Part shown: in pieces, positions 33,144 through 43,069 of the stretch
Layout: every line of letters begins with the position of its first letter
Numbering within the stretch: position 1 is the first letter of the stretch
From: Gemmatimonadota bacterium
GTDB taxonomy: Bacteria; Gemmatimonadota; Gemmatimonadetes; Gemmatimonadales; Gemmatimonadaceae
NCBI GenBank assembly: GCA_016874035.1
Contig: VGVM01000009.1
Coordinates: 1 to 58,758, forward strand
DNA: 58,758 nucleotides
Direction: 5' to 3'
Notes under the pieces: generated by a model
Databases searched by the model: none
Told to the model about the DNA's origin: nothing
What the model saw: the letters and a program-made list of their open reading frames with translations, nothing else
Translations under genes and position numbers: made by a program

Positions 33144-33326
33144 CTACGCCTGCTGCCTCGCCTTGCGTGCCGCGAGCGCATCCTGCACCCACGCGATCGG
33201 CATGAGGAACAGCGGGGTCAGGAACAGCCCGAGCAGGCTGTTGACCCAGATGAGCGCCGTGTAGAACGCGCCCAGGCCGAGTCCTGCGATCACAATGCCG
33301 AGAGGTCCGCCGAATGACGATTCCAT
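33144..33326 (-). CDS. 60-residue membrane protein, function unknown
   Basis: The small protein begins MESSFGGPLGIVIAGLGLGAFYTALIW, with a first membrane segment, then has a second one (SLLGLFLTPLFLMPIAWV), and ends with a basic helix (QDALAARKARQQA). Third-position G/C bias and the terminator immediately downstream on the same strand support it as a real gene. It is divergent from tilS with about 55 bases between starts. I recognise no family. Confidence 0.6.
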   Translation of the reverse strand: MESSFGGPLGIVIAGLGLGAFYTALIWVNSLLGLFLTPLFLMPIAWVQDALAARKARQQA

Positions 33327-33369
33327 AAGTCTCTGCCGTCAGGTTGAGTGGAGCGCCGTGCGACGCTGG

Positions 33370-33375
33370 TATCTT
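33370..33375 (+). promoter_or_regulatory. Candidate -10 box of tilS (leaderless arrangement)
   Basis: TATCTT ends six bases before the ATG at 33382. A TTGAGT lies at 33344-33349, 20 bases upstream of it, which is long for a -35 partner. Confidence 0.5.
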
Positions 33376-33381
33376 AGCGGC

Positions 33382-34371
33382 ATGCGCCCGAGTGGTGAAG
33401 GTGGCAACGCGTCGGTGGTGCGCGTGGAGCGCGCCGTTGGCGAAGTCCCGGCCGGACGCTACCTGCTCGCGATCTCCGGTGGCCGCGATTCCATGGTGCT
33501 GCTGGATGCCTGGCTCCGGGTCCGGTCGGACGCCGTGGCTGTCGCGAGTTTCGACCACGGAACCGGCCCCAGCGCGGCGGAGGCCGTCCTCGCGGTCCGG
33601 CGTCGCGCCGCATCGCTCGGTATTCCGGTCGTCGCCGGGCTCCGCCCGCCGTCGCCGGATCACCCACCCGGTGAAGCGGAACTGCGCGAGTCGCGGCAGC
33701 GGTTCCTTCGCGCCCATGCGACGCAGTTTCGCGCACGCGTCGTCACGGCCCACTCGGCGGACGACCAGGCGGAAACGGTGTGCATGCGCATCCTGCGCGA
33801 CGCCGGCGTGCGCGGGCTGGCGGGCATGCGGGCCGAAGGCGCCGCAGTCCGCCCGTTGCTGGACGTGTCGCGCGCCGAAATCGCGGCGTACGCCGAAGCC
33901 CGTGGCGTGACCTGGGTCGAGGATCCCTCGAACGCGGCGCGGATCTACTTCCGGAATCGTGTACGTCACGACCTGCTCCCCGCGCTCGAGCGGGTCCGGC
34001 CGGGATTCCGGGAATGGCTGCTTGAGCTTGGAGAATCGGCGGCCCGTGTGCGCGCCGGGATCCGTCGCCTGGTGGATGACATGGGCGTACACGACGTTTC
34101 CAGCGCCGACGGCACGGGCGCGACTCGCGCCGTTTTCGTCCGCGCCGGGGCATTCGCGACACTACCGCCCCAGGCGGTGGCCCTGGTGTGGCAGGAAGTG
34201 GTCGCACGGGCCGGCGTGACGGTGGATTGGCGCGGCACGGAACGCCTGAGCTCGGAGTGGGCGAAACTCAAGCCGGGCAACGAGATCCCGCTCGCCGGCG
34301 GCGCGGTGGTGATCCGCACCGAAACCACGTTCGTGGTGCGGAACCGGGGGGGTACGGCGCCACTATATTAG
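33382..34371 (+). CDS. tilS: tRNA(Ile)-lysidine synthetase
   Basis: The 329-residue protein is an N-type ATP pyrophosphatase. The PP-loop LLAISGGRDSMVLLD lies at about residues 28-42, with SFDHGTG and the VVTAHSADDQAETVCMRILRDAGVRGLAGM segment typical of TilS. The enzyme converts C34 of tRNA-Ile(CAU) to lysidine so that it reads AUA as isoleucine, an essential step. The C-terminal substrate-binding domain is short. The start is placed at the ATG preceded by the TATCTT box. Its stop lies five bases before the hpt start, a pairing conserved in many bacteria (tilS-hpt-ftsH). Confidence 0.93.
   Translation: MRPSGEGGNASVVRVERAVGEVPAGRYLLAISGGRDSMVLLDAWLRVRSDAVAVASFDHGTGPSAAEAVLAVRRRAASLGIPVVAGLRPPSPDHPPGEAELRESRQRFLRAHATQFRARVVTAHSADDQAETVCMRILRDAGVRGLAGMRAEGAAVRPLLDVSRAEIAAYAEARGVTWVEDPSNAARIYFRNRVRHDLLPALERVRPGFREWLLELGESAARVRAGIRRLVDDMGVHDVSSADGTGATRAVFVRAGAFATLPPQAVALVWQEVVARAGVTVDWRGTERLSSEWAKLKPGNEIPLAGGAVVIRTETTFVVRNRGGTAPLY
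34364..34369 (+). promoter_or_regulatory. Candidate internal -10 box for hpt (leaderless arrangement)
   Basis: TATATT at 34364-34369 overlaps the end of tilS and lies six bases before the hpt ATG at 34376. It is one of the most consensus-like -10 boxes in the window. An AGGGGT right before the ATG is too close to be a good ribosome site. Confidence 0.45.
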
Positions 34372-34375
34372 GGGT

Positions 34376-34942
34376 ATGACCGCTGCTCCCGTTTTGGGCG
34401 CTTCGGCCGACCCGCGACTGCTCGGCCGCGACGTTCATCGGATCGCCTTCGATGAGCGCGCCATCAGTGCGCGCGTCAAGGAGCTGGGCGCCGAGATCAC
34501 CGCTGCGTACCCGGACGGTGACCTGCTGGTGCTCGGGCTGTTGAAGGGGAGTTTCGTCTTCCTCGCCGATCTTGTCCGCGAAATCCGGCGGCCGCTTCAT
34601 GTGGACTTCCTCGTCGCCTCCAGCTACGGCGCCGGAACGGTGTCATCCGGGTCCGTGGAACTCGTCTACGATCCTGAGACGGTGCTGGAAGGCAAGCACA
34701 TCCTGCTGGTCGAGGACATCGTGGATTCCGGGCGCACGCTCAACCGCTTGATCGCCGTGCTTGGCGAGCGAGCGCCCAAGTCCATCGAGATCTGCGCCCT
34801 GCTGCACAAGCGGATCGCCGGTGCGCTTGCGCGCGAGGCCCGCTTTGTCGGCTTCGATGCGCCCAACGAATTCCTCGTCGGGTACGGCCTCGACCACGCC
34901 GAGAACTTTCGGCACCTGCCGTACGTAGCAAGTCTGCGGTAG
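34376..34942 (+). CDS. hpt: Hypoxanthine phosphoribosyltransferase
   Basis: The 188-residue type I phosphoribosyltransferase salvages hypoxanthine (and guanine) to IMP/GMP using PRPP. The PRPP-binding motif ILLVEDIVDSGRTL is near residues 104-117, LGLLKGSFVFLADLVREI forms the first loop, and VASSYGAGTVSSG is the flexible active-site hood. The end (DAPNEFLVGYGLDHAENFRHLPYVASL) is standard for the family. It sits in the conserved tilS-hpt-ftsH order. A candidate own promoter lies at the end of tilS. Confidence 0.95.
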   Translation: MTAAPVLGASADPRLLGRDVHRIAFDERAISARVKELGAEITAAYPDGDLLVLGLLKGSFVFLADLVREIRRPLHVDFLVASSYGAGTVSSGSVELVYDPETVLEGKHILLVEDIVDSGRTLNRLIAVLGERAPKSIEICALLHKRIAGALAREARFVGFDAPNEFLVGYGLDHAENFRHLPYVASLR

Positions 34943-34980
34943 CTCCACTCGTACACTGTTGCTGTCTCCCCAAGGGTTTC

Positions 34981-36963
34981 ATGGCTAACGAATCGCAGGG
35001 CAACACGCCAAGTCCGATGAGCCGCATCTCCAAGAACCTCGCGTTCTGGATCCTCCTCATCCTCGTGCCGATCGCGTACATCCAGGGCACGAACATGCGG
35101 AACGAGGGGATCGCGAAGCTCGCGTATTCCGATTACGACGAGCAGCTGCGCGTGGACAACATCGCGAAGGTCACAATCGTCTCGGGCAAGGAACTGCGCG
35201 GCGAGTTCGTGCGGGACTACACGGCGCCGGGCAAGGCGCCGGCCAAGCGGTTCATCACGACGCTGCCGGTGACCAACTCGGACCGCGAGCTGCAGCGCCT
35301 GCGCGACAAGAACGTGCGGGTGGACGCCGAGGAGGCGCGGCCGTCGTTCGGCCAGTACCTGCTCGCCGCGCTGCCGTGGATCGTGTTGTTCGCGTTCTGG
35401 TTCTTCTTCATGCGGCAGATGCAGGCCAACGGGGCGAAGGCGTTCTCGTTCGGGAAGTCGAAAGCCAAGCTGCTGTCGGGCGACACGCCCAAGGTCACGT
35501 TCGCGGATGTCGCCGGCTGCGACGAAGCCAAGTACGACCTCCGCGAGATCATCGAATTCCTCAAGGATCCGCAGAAGTTCACGAAGCTCGGCGGCCGCCT
35601 GCCGAAGGGGGCGCTGCTCGTCGGCCCGCCGGGCACCGGTAAGACACTGCTCGCCAAGGCGGTGGCCGGCGAGGCCGGACGTCCATTCTTCTCGATGTCG
35701 GGCTCCGATTTCGTCGAGATGTTCGTTGGTGTCGGCGCGAGCCGTGTGCGCGATCTCTTCGAGCAGGGCAAGGCGCATGCGCCGTGCATCATCTTCATTG
35801 ACGAAATCGACGCCGTGGGTCGCCACCGCGGCGCGGGCCTCGGGGGCGGGCACGACGAGCGCGAGCAGACGCTGAACCAGCTGCTCGTCGAGATGGACGG
35901 CTTCGAGTCGAACGACGGCGTCATCCTGATCGCGGCGACGAACCGGCCGGACGTGCTGGATCCCGCGCTGCTGCGGCCGGGCCGCTTCGACCGGCAGATC
36001 GTGGTGGACTCACCCGACTACAAGGGCCGCGAAGGCATCCTGCGCGTGCACATGCGCAACAAGCCGATCGCTGCGGATGTGAGCATCGACGCGCTCGCGA
36101 AGTCCACGCCGGGCATGGCCGGCGCCGACCTGGCGAACCTGGTGAACGAAGGCGCGCTGCTCGCCGCGCGCCGCGACCACGACAAGATCTACATGGCCGA
36201 CTTCGAGGACGCGAAGGACAAGGTCATGCTGGGCGCGGAGCGGAAGTCGCTGGTCATGAAGGACGAGGAGCGGCGACTCACGGCGTACCACGAGGGTGGC
36301 CACGCGGTCTGCGCGATCATGGTCAAGGGCAACGACCCGCTGCACAAGGTGACGATCGTGCCGCGCGGTCGCACGCTTGGTGTCGCATACACGCTGCCCG
36401 AGGACGATCGGGTGAGCGTCACGCGCCAGCAGATCGAGGCGCGCCTCGTCATGGCGTACGGGGGTCGCGCCGCCGAGGAACTGGTGTTCGGCCACGACAA
36501 GGTGACGGCGGGCGCGGCGAGCGACATCCAGCAGGCGACGGGTATCGCGCGGCGCTACGTCGCACAGTGGGGCCTCTCGGAGGCGATCGGCCCGATCCTG
36601 GTCGGCGAGAACGAGACCGAAGTGTTCCTCGGTCGCGAGCTGCACAGTCGGCGCAACGTGTCGGAGCGCACGGCTGAGCAGGTGGACGCCGAAGTGAAGC
36701 GCGTGATCAGCGATGCCCATGGGCGGGCGCGGACCGTACTCACTGAGAATCGCGAGTTGCTTGATAAGATCGCGGCCGCATTGCTTGATCGCGAGACGCT
36801 CACGCGAGAAGACATCGCGTTGCTGCAGCGCGGGGAGGAACTCCCGCCGCGCAGTTCGCCGCCGTCGGCGCCGATCGCAGCGGACCCGGCGGCAGCGGCG
36901 CTGCCTCCGGATTTCAAGCGGGCGCCGCCGATGCTTGGCGGGCCTGAACCACGGCCCGCCTGA
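34981..36963 (+). CDS. ftsH: ATP-dependent zinc metalloprotease FtsH
   Basis: The 660-residue protein has two membrane helices (about residues 18-36 and 122-142) around a periplasmic domain. The AAA+ module follows: Walker A GPPGTGKT near 215-222, Walker B IIFIDEID near 270-277 and the second region of homology ending [12 protein letters not shown]. The M41 protease domain carries HEGGH near residue 437 as its zinc motif (HExGH; many homologues have HEAGH). FtsH hexamers pull and degrade misassembled membrane proteins and short-lived regulators. The C-terminal tail is rich in Pro and Ala. A palindromic repeat element lies right after the stop codon. Confidence 0.97.
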   Translation: MANESQGNTPSPMSRISKNLAFWILLILVPIAYIQGTNMRNEGIAKLAYSDYDEQLRVDNIAKVTIVSGKELRGEFVRDYTAPGKAPAKRFITTLPVTNSDRELQRLRDKNVRVDAEEARPSFGQYLLAALPWIVLFAFWFFFMRQMQANGAKAFSFGKSKAKLLSGDTPKVTFADVAGCDEAKYDLREIIEFLKDPQKFTKLGGRLPKGALLVGPPGTGKTLLAKAVAGEAGRPFFSMSGSDFVEMFVGVGASRVRDLFEQGKAHAPCIIFIDEIDAVGRHRGAGLGGGHDEREQTLNQLLVEMDGFESNDGVILIAATNRPDVLDPALLRPGRFDRQIVVDSPDYKGREGILRVHMRNKPIAADVSIDALAKSTPGMAGADLANLVNEGALLAARRDHDKIYMADFEDAKDKVMLGAERKSLVMKDEERRLTAYHEGGHAVCAIMVKGNDPLHKVTIVPRGRTLGVAYTLPEDDRVSVTRQQIEARLVMAYGGRAAEELVFGHDKVTAGAASDIQQATGIARRYVAQWGLSEAIGPILVGENETEVFLGRELHSRRNVSERTAEQVDAEVKRVISDAHGRARTVLTENRELLDKIAAALLDRETLTREDIALLQRGEELPPRSSPPSAPIAADPAAAALPPDFKRAPPMLGGPEPRPA

Positions 36964-36974
36964 TCGCAGATACG

Positions 36975-37203
36975 ATTACTGCAACTGCCTGAGCGGGGAA
37001 ACAACGGAAACGACGGATAACTGCGGATACTGCAACTTCTGGGGTAACTGCAACTGCAACAGCAACGGCACTCACCGCGGCGGACTGAGTGCCGTTGTCG
37101 TTGCAGTGCCCAAGAAAAGCAGTTGCCGTTGCCGTTCGCCGTTGCTTGATCAGCCGTTATCCGCAGTTTCCGCCGTTTCCCCGCCAAAGCAGTCAGAGGT
37201 TGA
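36975..37203. repeat. Palindromic intergenic element, copy A
   Basis: This roughly 230-base element has two imperfect inverted arms of about 100 bases. The left arm contains GCGGGGAAACAACGGAAAC and CTGCGGATACTGCAAC. The right arm ends with the reverse-complement counterparts GTTATCCGCAGTTTCCGCC and GTTTCCCCGCC. The centre is a small hairpin, CGGCACTCA at about 37066-37074 pairing with TGAGTGCCG at 37086-37094. Words of the right arm (GTTGTCGTTGCAGT and CCCAAGAA) recur in the two copies near 48.1-48.4 kb. It fills the space between ftsH and the downstream PLP-protein gene. No coding frame is credible in it. Confidence 0.85.
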
Positions 37204-37222
37204 GCCACCGCCTAACTCCAAG

Positions 37223-37228
37223 TATTTT
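37223..37228 (+). promoter_or_regulatory. Candidate -10 box of the PLP-homeostasis gene
   Basis: TATTTT ends eight bases before the ATG at 37237. The intervening bases include AGGAG, so the transcript would be leaderless or nearly so if started here, while a longer read-through transcript could use AGGAG for ribosome binding. Confidence 0.4.
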
Positions 37229-37236
37229 CAGGAGTT

Positions 37237-37977
37237 ATGTCTTATCAGGGGTTGGCGGATCGTGTCGCCGAAGTTCGCAAGAAAATCGATGATGCCAGGC
37301 GTCGCGGGGGTCACACCCAGAACGTTCGGATTATCGCCGTCACCAAGACGCACGGGCCCGAGGCCGTGCTCGCGGCGCTCGGGGCTGGGATTACTGATAT
37401 CGGCGAGAACAAGGTCCAGGAGGCGTTGGGGAAGCAGGACGCCCTGGCCGCGCGCATCGCGATGACCGGCGGGATTCCGGTGGTCGCGAGCCGCGGTCCG
37501 GCGCCAGCGGCCCTGACCTGGCACCTGATCGGGCACCTGCAGCGGAACAAGGTGAAGCACGTGGATCGGTTCGCACTTTTCCACGCGGTAGATAGCCAGC
37601 GGCTGGCCGATGCGATCCACAACTTCGGCGTGACGTTGGCCCGCCCCTTGGACGTCTTATTGGAAGTGAACGTGTCCGGCGAAGCGTCGAAGGGCGGATA
37701 CCCACCTTCAGAGCTGGCGCGCGAAGCGGACCGCCTCAGGGCCCAGGCGGGGTTGCGGGTTCGGGGCGTGATGACGATGGCGCCGTTCGACGCTCCGGAA
37801 TCGGTCCTCCGGGAAGTGTTTGGCGGTGCGCGGCGGGCATTGGAAACAGTGCGGGGAGCAGGGCACGATGCGACTGAGCTCTCCATGGGCATGAGCGGCG
37901 ACTTCGCGGTTGCCGTCGAAGAAGGTGCGACGATGGTCCGGCTGGGCACGGTGCTGTTTGGCGAACGCGGGCAGTAG
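37237..37977 (+). CDS. yggS: YggS/PROSC family pyridoxal-phosphate-binding protein
   Basis: The 246-residue protein is a single-domain PLP-binding TIM barrel (alanine racemase N-terminal fold) that controls cellular vitamin B6 pools rather than catalysing a defined reaction. Signatures are VRIIAVTKTHGPEAV with the PLP lysine, ITDIGENKVQEALGK, WHLIGHLQRNKVKHV and the closing LSMGMSGDFAVAVEEGATMVRLGTVLFGER. The gene often lies near division genes (sepF, divIVA), and here divIVA follows 17 bases downstream. The start is preceded by AGGAG. Confidence 0.95.
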   Translation: MSYQGLADRVAEVRKKIDDARRRGGHTQNVRIIAVTKTHGPEAVLAALGAGITDIGENKVQEALGKQDALAARIAMTGGIPVVASRGPAPAALTWHLIGHLQRNKVKHVDRFALFHAVDSQRLADAIHNFGVTLARPLDVLLEVNVSGEASKGGYPPSELAREADRLRAQAGLRVRGVMTMAPFDAPESVLREVFGGARRALETVRGAGHDATELSMGMSGDFAVAVEEGATMVRLGTVLFGERGQ

Positions 37978-37994
37978 CAACTCACGAGGCAGCC

Positions 37995-38534
37995 ATGAAC
38001 GACGAGATCTTTCACCTCACGCCGGTTGATGTCCGGCGGTATGAGTTCGGGACGACGTTCCGCGGATTCGACCCGGCGCGCGTGAACCAGTTCCGTGTGC
38101 AGGTTGCGGACGAGCTCGAGCGGCTTGCGCGGATCAACCAGGATCTCGAGGCGAAGGCGCGAGGGTTTCACGAGCAGTTGCGCGCCTTCCGGGAGCGCGA
38201 CAAGGCGCTGAACGAGGCGTTGATCTCCGCGCAGCAGATGCGCGAGGACATCAAGGGCCAGGCCGAGCGTGAGGCGGAGCTGATCGTGCGCGAGGCGCGG
38301 GCCGAAGGCGATCGCCTGATCGAGGCGGCGCGCGTGGAAGTGCGCAAGCTCGAGCGAAACGCGGATGCGCTGGAACGGTTGCGCCGCAGCTACGTCGTCC
38401 AGATGCGGAAGATGGCGGAACAGCAGTTGGCCGAGTTGCAGGCGGCGGAGCACGCACCGACTCCCGCGCGCCCGACACCGGTGGACGCGTCCGAGGCGAT
38501 TGACGCCCAAGACCGCGACGGCGGCGCGAACTGA
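37995..38534 (+). CDS. divIVA: DivIVA domain coiled-coil protein
   Basis: The 179-residue protein starts with the DivIVA membrane-binding domain ([35 protein letters not shown]). A long Glu/Arg/Ala-rich coiled coil runs from about residue 35 to 155, followed by a Pro/Ala/Thr-rich tail. DivIVA-type proteins gather at curved membranes such as the pole and septum and recruit growth or division factors. They are best known in Gram-positives but occur in some diderms, apparently including this one. The gene lies between the PLP-binding protein and purine nucleoside phosphorylase. Confidence 0.9.
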   Translation: MNDEIFHLTPVDVRRYEFGTTFRGFDPARVNQFRVQVADELERLARINQDLEAKARGFHEQLRAFRERDKALNEALISAQQMREDIKGQAEREAELIVREARAEGDRLIEAARVEVRKLERNADALERLRRSYVVQMRKMAEQQLAELQAAEHAPTPARPTPVDASEAIDAQDRDGGAN

Positions 38535-38538
38535 CGCC

Positions 38539-39420
38539 ATGAGTTCGGTTTCACCGGCGCTCCCGACGCGGATCGCGGGGGCGGATGCGGCGCATCGGCT
38601 CGCGGATGTGCGTGCGGCGGCGGATGCTGTTCGCGCGCTGATCGGCGCGGGCCCTGAGGCGGTCGCCGACACGGCGATCATCCTCGGGACGGGCCTCGGC
38701 GCACTCGGCCGCGCGATCGCCGCCGAGCATACCGTGGACTACGCCGCAATTCCCGGCTTCCCGCTCCCGACCGTGGAGTCGCACGCGGGCCGCCTGATCG
38801 TCGGCACGCTCGGCGGCAAGCGCGTCATGGCCATGCAGGGCCGCTTTCATCGCTACGAGGGCTACTCCCTGCAACAGGTCACGTTTCCGGTCCGCGTGCT
38901 CCGCGCGCTGGGCGCCTCGACGCTGGTTGTGTCGAACGCCTGCGGGGGAATGCGCGAGGACTGGGCGGCGGGCGACCTGATGCTGATCCGCGACCATATC
39001 AACCTGCTGGGCGACAATCCGCTGGTCGGCGCGAACGATGAGGCGCTCGGTCCGCGGTTTCCGGACCTGTCGGAGGCCTATGACACCGCGCTCGCGGGCC
39101 TCGCGCGCGGCATCGCGGCGGCGCGCGGGATCACGTTGCGCGAGGGCGTGTACGTTGCCGTCGCCGGCCCGAACCTCGAGACGCGCGCTGAGTATCGCAT
39201 GCTGCGTACGATCGGCGCCGATGTCGTGGGCATGAGCACCGTCCCGGAAGTCATCGTGGCGCGGCACGGCGGCATGCGCGTCCTGGGCCTGTCCATCATC
39301 ACCGACATGTGCATTCCTGAAACGCTTGAGCCGGCTTCGCTGGAGAAGATCCTCGCGGTGGCGGCGAAGGCGGAGCCACACCTCACGACGCTCGTCCGCG
39401 GCGTGGTGGAGGCCCTGTGA
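38539..39420 (+). CDS. punA: Purine nucleoside phosphorylase
   Basis: The 293-residue protein belongs to the trimeric PNP/MTAP family, which splits purine nucleosides (inosine, guanosine) with phosphate. The signatures are [67 protein letters not shown] and [40 protein letters not shown] (substrate pocket with the Glu and Met residues), then the ITDMC segment. The ATG at 38539 is four bases after the divIVA stop; upstream in-frame sequence is antisense-like. It ends in a GTGA overlap with ileS. With hpt it provides purine salvage. Confidence 0.95.
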   Translation: MSSVSPALPTRIAGADAAHRLADVRAAADAVRALIGAGPEAVADTAIILGTGLGALGRAIAAEHTVDYAAIPGFPLPTVESHAGRLIVGTLGGKRVMAMQGRFHRYEGYSLQQVTFPVRVLRALGASTLVVSNACGGMREDWAAGDLMLIRDHINLLGDNPLVGANDEALGPRFPDLSEAYDTALAGLARGIAAARGITLREGVYVAVAGPNLETRAEYRMLRTIGADVVGMSTVPEVIVARHGGMRVLGLSIITDMCIPETLEPASLEKILAVAAKAEPHLTTLVRGVVEAL

Positions 39421-42400
39421 ACAAGCCGGCCGGCGCCGGAGCGCCACGGTTCGCCCCGCTCAGCGCGGAGCTGACCGCCGATGCGCTCGAGCAGCAGGTC
39501 CTCGACCGCTGGCGCGACGAGCGACTCGTCGAACGCGCGCTTGCGGTCGGCGCGGACGGCTCGCGCCCATCATTCGTGTTCTACGACGGACCGCCGACGG
39601 CGAATGGGCGGCCCGGCATCCATCACGTGCTCGCCCGCACGGTGAAGGACCTGGTGTGTCGGCATCGCGCGATGCGCGGGTTCCATGTGCCCCGCAAGGC
39701 CGGCTGGGACACGCACGGACTTCCGGTCGAGATCGAGGTCGAGAAGGCGCTCGGCATCAGCGGCAAGCAGGATATCGAACGCGTCGGAGTCGAAGCGTTC
39801 AACGCCAAGTGCCGCGAGAGTGTCTGGAAGTACCGCGAGGAGTGGCAGCGGCTCGTGGAACGGATCGCGCACTGGCAGGACTATGCCGCGCCCTACGTCA
39901 CGTACGAAAACAGCTACATCGAGAGCGAGTGGTGGGCCCTCAAGACGCTGTTCGACCAGGGGCTGCTCTACAAAGGCCACAAGATCCTCCCGTACTGCAC
40001 GCGATGCGGCACGGCGCTGAGTTCACACGAGGTCGCGCAGGGGTACGACGATGTCGAGGACCCGAGCGTGTACGTCGCGCTGGACCTCCAGGGCGGCGAC
40101 ACGCGTCGGCGCATCCTGGTCTGGACGACCACGCCGTGGACGCTCGTATCCAACGCGGCGCTCGCCGTGCACCCGACGCTCGCGTACGTCGAGGTGCGCA
40201 AGAAGTCCGGACGGGAATGGACGCTGATCCTCGCCGAATCGCGCGCGAGCGCGGTGCTCGGTGACGGCTGGCAGGACCGGTGGGACGTCGTCGCCACGCA
40301 TACGGGCGCGCAACTGGCCGGCCAACGATACCGTCGCCCGCTCGATTGGGCCGCGTATCCGGCCGGCGCGAACCACGAGGTCATCGTCGCCGAGGATTTC
40401 GTCAGCGCGGACGACGGCACCGGCGTGGTGCACATGTCGCCGGCGTTCGGCGCCGATGACTACGGGGCGGGGCAGCGGCACAACCTGGCCTTCCTGCAGC
40501 CGGTGAGCGCGCGCGGCGAGTTCCCGGCCGACATGCCGGTGATCGGCGGGAAGTTCTTCAAGCATGCCGACCCGCTGATCATCGAGGAGCTCAAGCGCCG
40601 CGATGTGCTCTGGAAGGCGACGACCATGACGCACTCGTACCCGCACTGCTGGCGCTGCGACACGCCGCTGCTCTACTATGCCCGCACGAGCTGGTTCGTC
40701 CGCACCACGGCATTCAAGGACGACATGATCGCACGCAACGCGGCGATCCGTTGGAACCCGCCGGAGACCGGAAGCGGTCGGTTCGGCGAGTGGCTCGAGA
40801 ACAACGTGGACTGGGCAATTTCGCGCGACCGGTTCTGGGGAACGCCGCTCCCGGTCTGGGAGTGCGACCAAACGGCAGAGCATCGGGAGGCCGTGGGATC
40901 GTACGCGGAACTCGCGGCAAAGTCCGCGCAGCCGCTGCCCGAGGGCTTTGACCCACACAAACCGTTCATCGACCGCTGGACCTGGAAGTGCGCGTCGTGT
41001 GCGGGCACCATGCGACGCGTGCCGGAAGTGATTGACGCCTGGTTCGATTCAGGCTCCATGCCGTTCGCGCAGTGGGGTTTCCCGCACGCGCCCGGGAGCC
41101 GCGAGCGAGTCGCGCGCGAGTTCCCTGCGGACTACATCGCCGAGGGCGTGGACCAGACGCGCGGATGGTTCTACTCGCTGCTCGCGATCGCCACGGGCCT
41201 GGGCGATGCGCTGCCGAACAACGCGCGCGGAACGCCGTCGCCGTACCGGTCGGTGATCGTGCACGATCACGTGCGCGACGCGAAAGGCCAGAAGATGTCC
41301 AAGAGTCGCGGCAACGCGGTGGATCCGTGGCAGGTGATGTCGCGACACGGCGCGGATGCCACGCGGCTGTTCCTGGTCGCGTCGAGCCAGATGTGGGTAC
41401 CGAAGAACTTCGACGAGCAGGTCATTCGCGACGGCGCCGGGCGGTTCCTGATCACGCTGCGGAACCTCTATCAGGGCGCGTTTGCGCAGTACGCGAACTT
41501 CGGATGGGCGCCGTCGGCTGCTGATCCGGCTCCCGCGGAGCGGCCGCTGCTGGACCGCTGGATCCTCTCGCGACTGGCCGGAGTCGAGGCCACCGCGAAC
41601 GACCTGCTGGAGCGTTACGATGCGACGGGCGCGGCCCGCGCGATCATGCAGTTCGTGGACGACGATGTCTCGAAATGGTATGTACGACTGGCGAAGCGGC
41701 GCTTTTACGACGTGGATTCCGCGGATAACCGGGCCGCGTTCGCGACGTTGCACGAAGTGCTGGTCGTTTCGTGCCGGCTGCTCGCGCCCTTCGCGCCGTT
41801 CGTGACGGACTGGATGCACACGGAACTGACGGGCGAGTCCGTGCATCTCGCGCCGTACGTGCGGGCCGGCCGCCCAGGGCCGGATGCCGCGCTGGACGAG
41901 GCGATGGCCGCGATCCGGTCGCTGGCCTCCGCCGGACGCGCGGCGCGGGAGACCGCCCGCGTGAACGTGCGGCAGCCGCTCTCGCGCATGGTGTGCGTGA
42001 CCGGCACCGTGTCGACCGCGGCGCAGGCGCACATTCCCGCGCTCGTTCCGGTGCTGGCGGCCGAGCTGAACGTCAAGGCGGTCGATTTCGCGACGAGCGC
42101 CGATGCGCTCGTGACGCTGGAGGCGAAGCCCAACTTTCGCGCACTGGGCAAGGTCTTCGGAAAGTCCACGCCGGCCGCGGCCGCGACGATCGGGGCGCTC
42201 GACAACGCGGCGCTCCAGCGGTTCGAGCGCGGCGAACGCGTGGCGATCGAGTCCGGCGGCGTGTCGCACGTGCTCACGCCCGAGGATCTCACGATCGTCC
42301 GCAAGGCCAGCGGGGCGCTTGTGGTTCAGCAGGAAGGCGCGCTGTTCGCGGCGATCGACCCGACCGTGACACCGGCGCTCCGGGCCGAAGGGGTCGCGCG

Positions 42401-42647
42401 TGAACTGATCAGCCGCACCCAGCGCCTCCGCAAGGAAACCGGGCTCGCGGTGAGCGATCGTATTATTCTCCACATCGCCGGGCCGACGCTGGTCCTGGAT
42501 GCGGTGGCGGTGCACCGTGACTGGGTCGCCGGCGAAACGCTCGCGCGCGACCTGGTGCTGGGTGCCGGCATGACGCCGGGGTTGGCGGCAGTGGACGTCG
42601 AGCTGGAAGGCGCGACGGCGCAGGTTGCTCTCACGAGGGACGGATGA
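39417..42647 (+). CDS. ileS: Isoleucyl-tRNA synthetase, long eukaryote-like type
   Basis: The 1076-residue class I synthetase charges tRNA-Ile. The ATP motif is [21 protein letters not shown] (HIGH equivalent at about 67-70) and the KMSKS loop is [15 protein letters not shown] near residue 625. A large CP1 editing domain with a [15 protein letters not shown] entry segment, the class-specific [22 protein letters not shown], and a long C-terminal domain mark it as the archaeal/eukaryote-like (IleS2) class rather than the E. coli-like class, which is about 940 residues long and has GWDCHGLPIE. IleS2 enzymes are generally less sensitive to mupirocin. The start is a GTG overlapping the preceding stop. 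It overlaps the next gene by ATGA. Confidence 0.95.
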   Translation: MNKPAGAGAPRFAPLSAELTADALEQQVLDRWRDERLVERALAVGADGSRPSFVFYDGPPTANGRPGIHHVLARTVKDLVCRHRAMRGFHVPRKAGWDTHGLPVEIEVEKALGISGKQDIERVGVEAFNAKCRESVWKYREEWQRLVERIAHWQDYAAPYVTYENSYIESEWWALKTLFDQGLLYKGHKILPYCTRCGTALSSHEVAQGYDDVEDPSVYVALDLQGGDTRRRILVWTTTPWTLVSNAALAVHPTLAYVEVRKKSGREWTLILAESRASAVLGDGWQDRWDVVATHTGAQLAGQRYRRPLDWAAYPAGANHEVIVAEDFVSADDGTGVVHMSPAFGADDYGAGQRHNLAFLQPVSARGEFPADMPVIGGKFFKHADPLIIEELKRRDVLWKATTMTHSYPHCWRCDTPLLYYARTSWFVRTTAFKDDMIARNAAIRWNPPETGSGRFGEWLENNVDWAISRDRFWGTPLPVWECDQTAEHREAVGSYAELAAKSAQPLPEGFDPHKPFIDRWTWKCASCAGTMRRVPEVIDAWFDSGSMPFAQWGFPHAPGSRERVAREFPADYIAEGVDQTRGWFYSLLAIATGLGDALPNNARGTPSPYRSVIVHDHVRDAKGQKMSKSRGNAVDPWQVMSRHGADATRLFLVASSQMWVPKNFDEQVIRDGAGRFLITLRNLYQGAFAQYANFGWAPSAADPAPAERPLLDRWILSRLAGVEATANDLLERYDATGAARAIMQFVDDDVSKWYVRLAKRRFYDVDSADNRAAFATLHEVLVVSCRLLAPFAPFVTDWMHTELTGESVHLAPYVRAGRPGPDAALDEAMAAIRSLASAGRAARETARVNVRQPLSRMVCVTGTVSTAAQAHIPALVPVLAAELNVKAVDFATSADALVTLEAKPNFRALGKVFGKSTPAAAATIGALDNAALQRFERGERVAIESGGVSHVLTPEDLTIVRKASGALVVQQEGALFAAIDPTVTPALRAEGVARELISRTQRLRKETGLAVSDRIILHIAGPTLVLDAVAVHRDWVAGETLARDLVLGAGMTPGLAAVDVELEGATAQVALTRDG

Positions 42648-43069
42648 CCATGACCAAGCCGCCGGCCGGCGCGAAGGCGTTCAAGCCGATGAACAAGAAG
42701 AACCTCGCCTACTTCGAGAAACGACTGCTCGAGGAGCGCAAGCGCGTGCTGAAGGAGCTGGGACACTTCGACGAGGCGTTCGGCAACACGCTGCAAAGCT
42801 CCGACGGCGACCTGTCGTCGCACTCCTTCCACATGGCGGACCAGGGTACGGACGCGATGGAGCGGGAGAAGGCGTTCCTGTTTGCGAGCAAGGAGGGGCG
42901 GTTCCTCTGGCACGTGGACGAGGCGCTGCGGCGGCTGTACCGAAAGCCCGAGGCGTTCGGCCAGTGTCACAGCTGTGGCGGCGAGATCATGTACGAGCGC
43001 CTCGACGCGCTGCCGCACGCCCGGTATTGCATCGAGTGCAAGACCAAAGAGGAAGATGGCAAGCGGTAG
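42644..43069 (+). CDS. TraR/DksA-type zinc-finger protein
   Basis: The 141-residue protein has an N-terminal coiled coil (YFEKRLLEERKRVLKELGHFDEAFG), an acidic middle SSDGDLSSHSFHMADQGTDAMEREKAFLFASKEG, and a C-terminal four-cysteine zinc finger (CHSCGG near 107 and CIECK near 129). This is the DksA/TraR layout. Such proteins enter the secondary channel of RNA polymerase and alter promoter open complexes, often with ppGpp. Here its place between ileS and lspA is a recurrent arrangement in several phyla. Both ends overlap neighbours (ATGA with ileS, 14 bases with lspA), so translation is coupled. Confidence 0.92.
   Translation: MTMTKPPAGAKAFKPMNKKNLAYFEKRLLEERKRVLKELGHFDEAFGNTLQSSDGDLSSHSFHMADQGTDAMEREKAFLFASKEGRFLWHVDEALRRLYRKPEAFGQCHSCGGEIMYERLDALPHARYCIECKTKEEDGKR

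Noticed and set aside
41049-42515. 488-residue minus-strand open frame opposite ileS
   Set aside because: Antisense of the conserved synthetase; no independent evidence.
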